DNA from: Patescibacteria group bacterium | Lineage (GTDB): Bacteria; Patescibacteriota; Gracilibacteria; UBA1369; JAHJTR01 | Length of the DNA stretch: 5,848 nt | NCBI GenBank assembly: GCA_018829865.1 | Contig: JAHJTR010000201.1 | Coordinates: forward strand, 1-5,848 | Direction: 5' to 3' | Shown: one piece after another, positions 1-5,848 of the stretch | Layout of the letters: each line of letters opens with the position of its first letter | Position numbering within the stretch: the first letter of the stretch is position 1 | Notes under the pieces: model-generated | What the model saw: only the letters and a program-made list of their open reading frames with translations | What the model was told of the DNA's origin: nothing | Database searches by the model: none | Made by a program: the position numbers and the translations under genes

Positions 1-57
1 AAAGTGCTTGAATTCAAAGAAAACCCTGCGGCTTGGGGGGAGAAGATGGGGTATTAG
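1..57 (+). CDS. 3' end of an upstream plus-strand gene, possibly pyrE (orotate phosphoribosyltransferase)
   Basis: Only the last 18 codons and a TAG stop (55-57) are in the window; they read KVLEFKENPAAWGEKMGY. The open frame runs in from the left edge. The pattern of an aliphatic/aromatic helix followed by N-P-x-x-W resembles the C-terminal tail of many bacterial orotate phosphoribosyltransferases, and pyrF lies downstream on the same strand, so PyrE (orotate + PRPP to OMP, the step before PyrF) is a reasonable guess. Eighteen residues cannot establish this, so no symbol is given. The gene ends tail to tail with the 91-aa minus-strand gene: the four bases TTAG at 54-57 carry both stop codons. 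No rho-independent terminator is visible just after the stop, so plus-strand transcripts may run antisense into that gene. Confidence 0.5.
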   Translation, partial: KVLEFKENPAAWGEKMGY

Positions 58-329
58 TTGATATCATGTTTTGTTGTTCTTCTGTCAAAGATTAATGTTC
101 TTGTTGCTTGCTCTATTTGAAGATGCCGTAGCTTGTTAGCAATTTCTTCGATTTTTTCGGCTATTGCTGCAGATCCGGGTGATTGTATTTCAGTTTTAGA
201 GAGCTCGTCTTTAGCATCAGCTAGTTTTTGTTGATAATATTCAATTTTTTTTTCTTTATGCACGATGGTATTAGTGTCATATTTTATAGATTCTGAATTT
301 GGTGATAATTTTCTTTTTCGATGTGACAT
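54..329 (-). CDS. 91-aa charged coiled-coil hypothetical protein
   Basis: The start is the ATG at 329-327 and the stop is TAA at 56-54. No family is recognised. The N-terminus is basic (MSHRKRK), followed by two predicted amphipathic helices rich in K/E/Q, at about residues 27-47 and 54-82. They are joined by a Ser/Pro/Gly turn (QSPGSAA), which suggests an antiparallel coiled-coil hairpin. There is no signal peptide or membrane segment, so it is probably cytoplasmic; the basic N-terminus could contact nucleic acid, but that is speculation. Support for a real gene comes from a near-consensus minus-strand promoter (-10 at 360-355) placing the transcription start about 20 nt before the ATG. The leader is A/T-rich and has no Shine-Dalgarno sequence. 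The gene lies 172 nt downstream of the giant gene on the same strand, so readthrough co-expression is possible. It could be a phage-type or accessory small protein. Confidence 0.6.
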   Translation of the reverse strand: MSHRKRKLSPNSESIKYDTNTIVHKEKKIEYYQQKLADAKDELSKTEIQSPGSAAIAEKIEEIANKLRHLQIEQATRTLIFDRRTTKHDIN

Positions 330-354
330 ATTTTTATTTAATTGCTAGTTTTGA

Positions 355-382
355 ATTATATCATATTTGTTATGCATGACAA
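355..382 (-). promoter_or_regulatory. Sigma70-type promoter of the 91-aa gene
   Basis: On the minus strand, -35 TTGTCA (382-377, five of six consensus bases) is separated by 16 nt from a perfect -10 TATAAT (360-355). The expected start of transcription is near 348, giving a leader of about 20 nt before the ATG at 329. This is the best promoter match seen in the window, and its layout is mirrored at 5000-5028 ahead of the giant gene. Confidence 0.65.
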
Positions 383-390
383 TCCTTGAT

Positions 391-419
391 TTGTTTTTCC
401 GTTAATAATTAGATAATAT
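391..419 (+). promoter_or_regulatory. Plus-strand promoter-like sequence, duplicate of the pyrF promoter
   Basis: TTGTTT (391-396), a 17-nt spacer and TAATAT (414-419) match in position and spacing the candidate pyrF promoter in the other repeat copy. In this copy the only reading frame downstream is the short pyrF stub, after which a transcript would run antisense to the end of the giant gene. It is probably vestigial, or possibly a source of antisense RNA. Confidence 0.35.
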
Positions 420-454
420 GACTTTGCGTTTAAAACTCCTAATAAATAATAATT

Positions 455-490
455 ATGAATAATTTTGCTGCTGATATTGTATTGGGATAA
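455..490 (+). pseudogene. pyrF: Stub of the pyrF start (12 codons including stop)
   Basis: The frame reads MNNFAADIVLG and then TAA. The first five codons (MNNFA) are identical at the DNA level to the start of the intact pyrF at 5106, together with five bases upstream of the ATG. The remaining six codons do not resemble PyrF (which continues DRLIDAIKKK) and look like unrelated filler after the duplication breakpoint at about base 470. It is too short to encode a functional enzyme. A leader-peptide role is possible in principle but nothing supports it. Confidence 0.6.
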
Positions 491-501
491 TAGAGGAGAA
501 A

Positions 502-3500
502 CTATCTTAGAATATCCTGAAAATCTTGAATATTTAATATTTCGTTATTTTGCGTTTTTGTAATTGCCCAATTTATAATGTCTTCTTTGAGATTTTTATT
601 GAATGTGGAGAATTTTATTTTTGCGTCTTCTAGACTGAACTTTGTAAGTGTTTCACTGATTTTGAGGTTTGTTATACGGTTTTTCTTTAAATCTATAAAA
701 CCTTCTTGGTAATTATTGTTGTCGGTTCTGGAAATTCCTGAATAGACTAGGAAAATTGTTGCTCTTAGAATTAAATCTTCTACTTGATTGATGGATTTCT
801 CATATTTTTCATAGTCTCTGGCTTTTTCTTTTTTTGTGGTTGATGATGGGAAAACTCTGTCGGATATATTTGTTTTTTTTGTTTCGGGGGACGAATCGGT
901 TTTGCTATCTTCTTTTGAATCCTTTTCGATTTGGGGATCTATAGCCATAAATTCTTCTTTATTTTTTTTGTTTTTTCCTCTCCACGATTGATACTTAATC
1001 AACAATTTTTTAAAATTGTTACGGAAACCGGCTAAATGAGGGGTTGCGTCTAAATTGAAAGTGGCAATATTCCCTTCAGATGATGGTAAATATGCTATTA
1101 CGTCTAAATGTAAATTTGCCGTTGTTGCTATTGTTTGTCCTTCATGAATCATTATTCCTGAACGTGGGGCACAAGGAATCCCAATTTTTCTTAAAATTGC
1201 AACTAGTAGTCTATTAATATTTTGACATACGCCTCGTCCTAAATAATTTCTTGGTGGATTTGAGTGAATTGCTATCATTTCTATCTCATGCAGATTGAGA
1301 CCGTTGTCGAAATTGGCTTCACGTAGTTCTTGGAAGTTTTTGCGGGAATGGGCGTAAAAATCATAAAAATAATTTTGGCTGATAAAATCTACTGTTTGAT
1401 CTAGTAATTCTGGTATTGATGCTCCTTTGTCTAGTGAATTTATGAAATCTATAATATGCTTAGGTATATATTCATCGCTTATATAATCTGTGTTTGTTAA
1501 AGCCTTAAATTCGCTCAACATACCTTCTTTCAGAAATTGATTTTGAATGTTTTTTAATTGAGTTGCTTGATCAATGGTGGGTTTTTCATAAAGAACTATA
1601 TCGTATTTGAGCGCTTTTAATTCTACTTCATCGGGGATATTTGTTTTTATAATGAGATTTCCGCGTTCCATATGAATTTGAACCCAAGAACTTAAAGGGT
1701 TAGGTACAATTGCACCGTTTTTACGATTAACGAATTGTACTTTTAGATTTTCTAGCTTGGAGTATAACGGTGCCAGTAAGATAAACTCCTCGATATTAGG
1801 GGCAGGCATTGAATATGTTGTTCGCTCAACTTCTGTGCCTTCAAAATTATCGCTAATTGGAAAGCTGGCTGCTTGTTCCCAAGTATGCATATTGGCATTT
1901 GGATAGAATGAATTTGTCAGCATTAGACTTTGTTTCAGCGGATTTTCTAATCTGCCTAATTCAGGCATTTTCCCTTTTATTTCTGGGGCTTGAAATAAAC
2001 ATTCGATTTGATTATTTTTAAGGGTAGCAGTGATTTCTTGTTTGTCTGAACCCAAAAATGATTTTCGGTATTTTTTCGGTTTTGTATTATTACTTATTTC
2101 TTGATCTAACTTTTTTTCATTAAGCTTAATTAATTCATCAACTTTATGGGCTTCTTCTGGTGAGACAATGTCGGTTAACCCTATTGATTCTAGAATTATA
2201 TTGATATTTTCTCTGTTTATTGAATAAATAGGTATGTATGGAGGACGGAAAGCATCGATATTGATGGCGCTTAGATCTTCGATACCTTGTTTTTTAATTC
2301 TAAAGAATTTTTTTTGAATGATTTCATATTCTTTGCTTCCTTTTTTTATATATGGCAATCGATTACGCATTGAGATGATTTCTGTAGCGATCTTTAGCAT
2401 TAAATTATTTAAATCCTTGGTTTGTTCTTTGAATTCTTTATCAAATACATAGCTTAGATTTAATTCAGTCCCGTAATTTGACATGTGGATATCTTCATTA
2501 CCGGGATTAAATAATTCAAAATTACCGGGATTAAATAATTCAAATTTGTTGGGCATTTCTTCAAGATTGTTATTTTGGAGTGTGTAAAGAAGTGATTGAT
2601 AAAAATATTTTAGATGACTGAACAAATACATTTTGGCTTCAGGTGAGATTGTTTCAACTGCTTTTTTTTTGTGAATGAATGAATTGATCCAAGAAAGTCC
2701 TTGATATCCAATAAATGGTGATCCGTTTGGTTCGAATAGTCCCATTGGTTCAAAGTTTTTAAATATAATTTTAAATGCTTCGGCTGCCAATTTTGGATAA
2801 TCACGTAGTACATGTCCCCATAATTCTAGTAATTGAAGGCTAATAATTTTTATTCCACTTGTTCGCGCTTCGTTATTATGTTTATTTGGTTTAACATCTA
2901 TGAGATTCAAGCTGGAAACTAATGAAGCTAAACTATTTTCTAGCCAGGGCAGGATTTTATCGGGATTTTCAACAAAATAATCATAGAAAATCAAAGATTC
3001 CAGTACCTCGATAATTTTTTCTGGTAATTTATTTAATGGTTCTAGATTTGGATGAGAATTATTATTAATAAATAATTCGGATTCAGCATGCTTAAAACAT
3101 AGTTCTTTTGACTCCTTCATTTCCATGCTGGCTTTTGCCATTGCGCATAGTTTTGGATTTTTTTCGATTCGAGATTGCCAGATACCATCAGGAGGTGAGT
3201 GTTGGAGAATTGATGTCCTGTCCAAACCATATTTTTCCATGTCATCAAAATCTTCAGATGTGAAGTGGGGTTGGATATTATATAATAAATATGTTTTTCT
3301 AAATGCTGACTTAGCATTGGGGCTAAGATATGGAAAAACTTTAAAACAAATATTTTTAAAATGATTTATAATTGGTTTAATATCATTTCTACCAAGATAT
3401 TGATCCTCTAATATATTATATATATGTCCTATTGGTTCAAACTTTAATGGGGTTGAGGCTAGAATTTCTAATATTCTTTCACGAATACTATGGTCCATGT

Positions 3501-4974
3501 GGGGATAAAGATGAAAAAAGGCGTCGGGATCTTCAATGTATGTTGAATTTCCCCAACCTGCGAGATCAACGGGTGTTTTAAATTGTATAATTCTGCGTGC
3601 GGCTGAGTGTTTTTCAAATATTTCATTAAGTGTGAGTTTTCTTGCTGATTTGTATTTGTAGGGGAAGCTTTGAGTGGTCATTGTTTCGGTGACTTTCCAA
3701 GTGTCGATTGACTCGGTTTGATCGGAAAAGCCTATATTTCTGTAGATTTGTTCCATCGGATTAGGTAAGTCAAAATCGAGAATAATTCTTTGTTTGATTT
3801 GTAGGGGGAGATTGTATTCATTGAGTGCATCGGTGATGATTTCGGGTGATTGGTGGGCGGTAAGTTTTTTTAGTAATGGTTTAATTAATTCTCTATAGTT
3901 TTCTTCCCATTTTTCTTGGAGGTCTTCAAAACAATTTCTGTTTTCAAGATCGGCAAAAATCCTATTTAGATCTGATTGCTTGGCGTTGCTGATAATATCG
4001 GTGATGGGTTTTTTTGAATTTTGTTGTGATTCTTCTCCTATTTGATCAAAGGCATCAATTATATCAATACCTTTTTTCTTTAACCTTTTGAGTATTTCAT
4101 TGTTACTTGCTGGAATGGTTGTTTCTGATTGAGCAGGTGTAAACTGTGCACGAAAAACATTTTTGGGAATCGCAATGAATGATTGTTCATCAGAGTTTTG
4201 ATTTAGCTGTTTTTCGAGAAAAATATAGGGTGAGTCTTTTTCTAAATCATCAGGATTTTCTTTTTTTTCTTGCTTGTCTTGATGTTCAGTTGATTTTTCT
4301 TGTGCTGAATTGATTAATAATAACTCGCTACGTTTTTTACCGGAGAGGATTTTTTTTGTGATGAAGGCGCCGAGTCTGGATTTTTGAAAATTTTGATTAA
4401 GATCTTTGATGCAGATGTTGAAATTTCCTTTTTGGAAAAATTTGGATAATTGTTGGGGTGGTATTCTTTGGGGGGCTTCAGTTTGAATGGTTTCTTTTAG
4501 CAATTTTTGGACTTGTTTTTTTAGTGCAGGTAATGAGGTTTTTTGGCTAGTGATAACTTTTCTTAATTCATTATTAATTACTATCCCGATTTGGATTTTA
4601 ACTATTTTTTTCCCAATTTGACGAAAAACATTATCAAGGATTCTTAGTGTTTTATCTATTGAGGATTCATCGTTTACTTCTAGCAGTACGTGCATGTCGG
4701 TAAAGCGTTTTATGGCTTCGTCACGGACAATCATTTCACCGGCTCGGGCTGAGGCTTTTTGATCGACTAAACTTAATGTATCGGATTCGGGATTGTATTT
4801 GCGAAGCCCTTGAAAGACTGTTTCTTCATGCTCACCGTATTTGTTTTCGAGTAGCTTTTTTATTGAATATGAAACCTCATGGCGTACGTTGAAGGAGGAA
4901 TCTGTTTTTTCAGATTTTGGAATTTCTACGGTGTCTTGTTGTTTTTCTGAATCCTGTTGGCGTTGTAGGTCCAT
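502..4974 (-). CDS. Giant (1490 aa) protein with a C-terminal transglutaminase-like cysteine domain
   Basis: The chosen start is the ATG at 4974-4972 (MDLQRQQ); the frame extends eight codons further to a TTG at 4998-4996, but that lies upstream of the predicted transcription start. The stop is TAG at 504-502. Layout in ATG numbering: a Gln/Glu/Lys-rich low-complexity tail (1-27); an unrecognised alpha/beta region (about 28-215); a charged linker (about 220-250); a long, mostly helical region (about 290-1000) with paired helices that could form HEAT-like repeats, including an 8-residue tandem duplication at 811-826; a beta-rich segment (about 1056-1133), possibly Ig-like; then a transglutaminase-like core (about 1155-1331). 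The core shows GRGVCQN with Cys1250, LLVAILRKIGIPCAPRSG, NLHLDVIAYLP with His1289, and FNLDATP with Asp1309, the order and spacing of the Cys-His-Asp triad of that superfamily. A Lys/Glu/Ser-rich linker (about 1332-1383) and a C-terminal helical part follow. No signal peptide or membrane helix is seen, so it is probably intracellular, unlike the common membrane-anchored bacterial TGase-like proteins. Family members include proteases and amidases as well as cross-linkers; the substrate here is unknown. Confidence 0.85.
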   Translation of the reverse strand: MDLQRQQDSEKQQDTVEIPKSEKTDSSFNVRHEVSYSIKKLLENKYGEHEETVFQGLRKYNPESDTLSLVDQKASARAGEMIVRDEAIKRFTDMHVLLEVNDESSIDKTLRILDNVFRQIGKKIVKIQIGIVINNELRKVITSQKTSLPALKKQVQKLLKETIQTEAPQRIPPQQLSKFFQKGNFNICIKDLNQNFQKSRLGAFITKKILSGKKRSELLLINSAQEKSTEHQDKQEKKENPDDLEKDSPYIFLEKQLNQNSDEQSFIAIPKNVFRAQFTPAQSETTIPASNNEILKRLKKKGIDIIDAFDQIGEESQQNSKKPITDIISNAKQSDLNRIFADLENRNCFEDLQEKWEENYRELIKPLLKKLTAHQSPEIITDALNEYNLPLQIKQRIILDFDLPNPMEQIYRNIGFSDQTESIDTWKVTETMTTQSFPYKYKSARKLTLNEIFEKHSAARRIIQFKTPVDLAGWGNSTYIEDPDAFFHLYPHMDHSIRERILEILASTPLKFEPIGHIYNILEDQYLGRNDIKPIINHFKNICFKVFPYLSPNAKSAFRKTYLLYNIQPHFTSEDFDDMEKYGLDRTSILQHSPPDGIWQSRIEKNPKLCAMAKASMEMKESKELCFKHAESELFINNNSHPNLEPLNKLPEKIIEVLESLIFYDYFVENPDKILPWLENSLASLVSSLNLIDVKPNKHNNEARTSGIKIISLQLLELWGHVLRDYPKLAAEAFKIIFKNFEPMGLFEPNGSPFIGYQGLSWINSFIHKKKAVETISPEAKMYLFSHLKYFYQSLLYTLQNNNLEEMPNKFELFNPGNFELFNPGNEDIHMSNYGTELNLSYVFDKEFKEQTKDLNNLMLKIATEIISMRNRLPYIKKGSKEYEIIQKKFFRIKKQGIEDLSAINIDAFRPPYIPIYSINRENINIILESIGLTDIVSPEEAHKVDELIKLNEKKLDQEISNNTKPKKYRKSFLGSDKQEITATLKNNQIECLFQAPEIKGKMPELGRLENPLKQSLMLTNSFYPNANMHTWEQAASFPISDNFEGTEVERTTYSMPAPNIEEFILLAPLYSKLENLKVQFVNRKNGAIVPNPLSSWVQIHMERGNLIIKTNIPDEVELKALKYDIVLYEKPTIDQATQLKNIQNQFLKEGMLSEFKALTNTDYISDEYIPKHIIDFINSLDKGASIPELLDQTVDFISQNYFYDFYAHSRKNFQELREANFDNGLNLHEIEMIAIHSNPPRNYLGRGVCQNINRLLVAILRKIGIPCAPRSGIMIHEGQTIATTANLHLDVIAYLPSSEGNIATFNLDATPHLAGFRNNFKKLLIKYQSWRGKNKKNKEEFMAIDPQIEKDSKEDSKTDSSPETKKTNISDRVFPSSTTKKEKARDYEKYEKSINQVEDLILRATIFLVYSGISRTDNNNYQEGFIDLKKNRITNLKISETLTKFSLEDAKIKFSTFNKNLKEDIINWAITKTQNNEILNIQDFQDILR
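2497..2544 (-). repeat. Exact 24-bp tandem duplication inside the giant gene
   Basis: Bases 2497-2520 and 2521-2544 are identical. The unit is a multiple of three and encodes FELFNPGN twice in a row, at residues 811-818 and 819-826. The absence of any difference between the copies suggests recent replication slippage that kept the frame. Confidence 0.95.
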
Positions 4975-4999
4975 ATCTTGATAAATATATAGTTGCAAT

Positions 5000-5028
5000 A
5001 TTATACCATATTTTTCTTGTTTTGTAAA
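5000..5028 (-). promoter_or_regulatory. Sigma70-type promoter of the giant gene
   Basis: On the minus strand, -35 TTTACA (5028-5023, five of six consensus bases), a 17-nt spacer and a perfect -10 TATAAT (5005-5000). Transcription should begin near 4993, giving a leader of about 19 nt before the ATG at 4974 and leaving the in-frame TTG at 4998 outside the transcript. No Shine-Dalgarno sequence is visible in the leader. Confidence 0.6.
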
Positions 5029-5038
5029 AACCCTTGGT

Positions 5039-5067
5039 TTGTTTTCCCTTCTGTACTTATATAAAAT
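5039..5067 (+). promoter_or_regulatory. Candidate pyrF promoter
   Basis: TTGTTT (5039-5044), a 17-nt spacer and TAAAAT (5062-5067), with transcription expected near 5074 and a leader of about 30 nt before the pyrF ATG. The -35 is weak. The same spacing is kept in the diverged copy at 391-419, which gives some support. It lies back to back with the giant gene's promoter, their -35 elements being only about 10 bp apart, so the two could interfere with or share regulators. No attenuator or PyrR-type hairpin is seen in the short leader. Confidence 0.45.
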
Positions 5068-5105
5068 AATTTTGTGCTTAAACTTTCTAACTAAATAAAA
5101 AAATT

Positions 5106-5848
5106 ATGAATAATTTTGCTGACAGACTTATTGATGCCATTAAAAAGAAAAGCTCTGCGATTTGCGTTGGGCTTGATCCGCGGCTTGAGCAGATTCCGGA
5201 ATTTATTAAGAAAAAGCATACTGATAAAATGGGTTTCACTTTTGAGGCGGCGGCGCATGCTGTGCTGGAGTTTAATAAGGGGATCATTGATGCGACGGCT
5301 GATCTTGTGCCTTGCGTGAAGCCGCAAATTGCTTTTTATGAGCAGTATGGATTTGAGGGGATTTGGGCTTATGAGGCGACTGTTGATTATGCTAAGGAGA
5401 AAGGGCTTTTGGTGATTGCGGATGCTAAGCGAAATGATATTGGGAGTACGGCTAAAGGTTATGCTAATGCTTTTTTGGGGCAGGTTGATCTTTTTGGAGG
5501 AAAGTACTTTTCGCTTGATTGCGATGCCTTGACGGTTACTCCTTACTTGGGGGCTGATGGCGTGAACCCTTTTATTGATGCTTGTCGGGATTTTGGGAAG
5601 GGGATTTTTGTGCTTGTGAAGACTTCCAATTTTTCTTCGGGGGATTTGCAGGATCAGATTTTGGAAAAAGGTAGCATGCCGGTTTATGAACTTATGGCTA
5701 ATTTTGTTGAAAGCTGGGGGGCGGATTTGATTGGGGAGAATGGATATAGCAGTATTGGTGCCGTGGTTGGGGCTACTTATCCAAAACAGGCTGCTGAGCT
5801 TCGGAAAATAATGCCGCAGACGATATTTTTGGTTCCGGGCTATGGAGC
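5106..5848 (+). CDS. pyrF: Orotidine 5'-phosphate decarboxylase, type 2 subfamily (3' end cut off by the window)
   Basis: The final step of de novo UMP synthesis: cytoplasmic decarboxylation of OMP to UMP. From the ATG at 5106, 247 codons are open to the window edge; type 2 enzymes are usually about 270-310 aa, so only a short C-terminal part is missing. Motifs in order: CVGLDPR (20-26, substrate-binding strand), VKPQIAFYEQYG (71-82), the catalytic DAKRNDIGSTA (106-116, with Asp106, Lys108 and Asp111 as the DxKxxD charge network), TVTPYLG (143-149), VKTSN (171-175), VVGATYP (220-226), and the start of the phosphate loop at FLVPGYG (241-247). The type 2 assignment rests on the DAKRNDIGSTA and KPQIAFYEQYG forms. 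No Shine-Dalgarno sequence precedes the start; the leader is A-rich. The ATG is supported by the DNA match with the stub at 455 and by the alignment of MNNFADRLIDAI with family N-termini. The gene looks intact and functional. Confidence 0.95.
   Translation, partial: MNNFADRLIDAIKKKSSAICVGLDPRLEQIPEFIKKKHTDKMGFTFEAAAHAVLEFNKGIIDATADLVPCVKPQIAFYEQYGFEGIWAYEATVDYAKEKGLLVIADAKRNDIGSTAKGYANAFLGQVDLFGGKYFSLDCDALTVTPYLGADGVNPFIDACRDFGKGIFVLVKTSNFSSGDLQDQILEKGSMPVYELMANFVESWGADLIGENGYSSIGAVVGATYPKQAAELRKIMPQTIFLVPGYG

Larger units (their letters stand above)
355..470 (+). repeat. Copy A of a duplicated divergent promoter / pyrF-start region
   Basis: This segment aligns by eye over its whole length with 5000-5121, with substitutions and a few small gaps. 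Matching blocks in order are the minus-strand -10 (attata followed by a cATATTT-like block), AAYCCTTGRTTTGTTTT at about 381-397, TTAAA-containing AT-rich sequence at about 430-450, and an exact 20-bp match at 451-470 (aattatgaataattttgctg) covering the first 16 nt of the pyrF reading frame. Similarity stops sharply at 470. The copies are in the same orientation and flank the giant minus-strand gene. Confidence 0.8.
5000..5121 (+). repeat. Copy B of the duplicated divergent promoter / pyrF-start region
   Basis: This is the partner of 355-470 in the same orientation. It contains the giant gene's minus-strand promoter, the candidate pyrF promoter, the pyrF leader and the first 16 nt of pyrF. The last 20 bp (5102-5121) are identical to 451-470, while the promoter part has diverged by substitutions and small indels but keeps both promoter geometries. 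This copy is joined to the intact pyrF and is therefore the functional one for that gene. Confidence 0.8.

Noticed and set aside
451..464. Inverted repeat AATTAT-GA-ATAATT at the pyrF start (also at 5102-5115) as an operator or hairpin
   Set aside because: The arms are only 6 bp, purely A/T, with a 2-nt centre. This is expected by chance in such AT-rich DNA, and its presence in both copies follows from the duplication itself.
471..501. Rho-independent terminator after the giant gene
   Set aside because: The 31 bases after the stop contain no GC-rich hairpin followed by a T run in the minus-strand direction.
498..563. Possible small plus-strand peptide after the AGAGGAG sequence
   Set aside because: The in-frame stretch would have to begin at an ATC codon and ends within about 20 codons antisense to the giant gene; no standard start codon is suitably placed.
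2610..2813. Short minus-strand open frame (67 aa) inside the giant gene
   Set aside because: It is an alternative-frame shadow of the 1490-aa gene, without a promoter, leader or recognisable protein character.
3117..3364. Overlapping short open frames on both strands inside the giant gene
   Set aside because: Both fall entirely within the long helical coding region in other frames and have no initiation signals; they are chance openings.
355..5121. A transposon or insertion sequence with terminal repeats
   Set aside because: The flanking copies are direct, imperfect and contain promoters and a gene start; there is no transposase, integrase or short terminal inverted repeat between them.
5087..5327. 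Short open frames on both strands over the start of pyrF
   Set aside because: They overlap the well-conserved PyrF coding sequence, whose motifs leave no doubt about the true frame.

Overview
The window looks like a chromosomal segment of an AT-rich bacterium. The standard genetic code fits: the 1490-codon gene and the 247 visible pyrF codons contain no in-frame TGA, which argues against lineages that read TGA as Gly. None of the three visible gene starts has a convincing Shine-Dalgarno sequence; the leaders are A/T-rich instead. This is compatible with a Patescibacteria/CPR-type lineage (for example Peregrinibacteria-like), but that placement is inference and nothing here proves it.

Layout: (1) Bases 1-57 are the last 18 codons of a plus-strand gene, possibly pyrE. 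(2) Bases 54-329 are a minus-strand 91-aa charged coiled-coil protein that meets gene 1 tail to tail with a 4-nt stop-codon overlap. (3) Bases 330-501 are intergenic. They hold a strong minus-strand promoter for the 91-aa gene, a plus-strand promoter-like sequence, and a stub of the pyrF start (12 codons including stop). (4) Bases 502-4974 are a minus-strand gene for a 1490-aa protein with a transglutaminase-like cysteine peptidase-fold domain near its C-terminus (Cys1250/His1289/Asp1309). The roughly 1050 residues before it are unrecognised. (5) Bases 4975-5105 are a divergent promoter region that is a diverged duplicate of the region at 355-470. (6) Base 5106 to the window end is pyrF, encoding orotidine 5'-phosphate decarboxylase (type 2 subfamily), cut off by the window edge.

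The two plus-strand genes read as pyrimidine-biosynthesis housekeeping DNA. The two minus-strand genes sit between them as an accessory block in the opposite orientation, and the large one is visibly more AT-rich than pyrF. The divergent promoter plus the first 16 nt of pyrF occurs twice, once on each side of the large gene. The simplest reading is that the giant gene arrived, or was duplicated in, together with its own copy of the divergent promoter/pyrF-start junction, leaving a dead pyrF stub beside the 91-aa gene. The main candidate for undescribed biology is the giant transglutaminase-like protein and its apparent use of the pyrE-pyrF junction as an insertion site.
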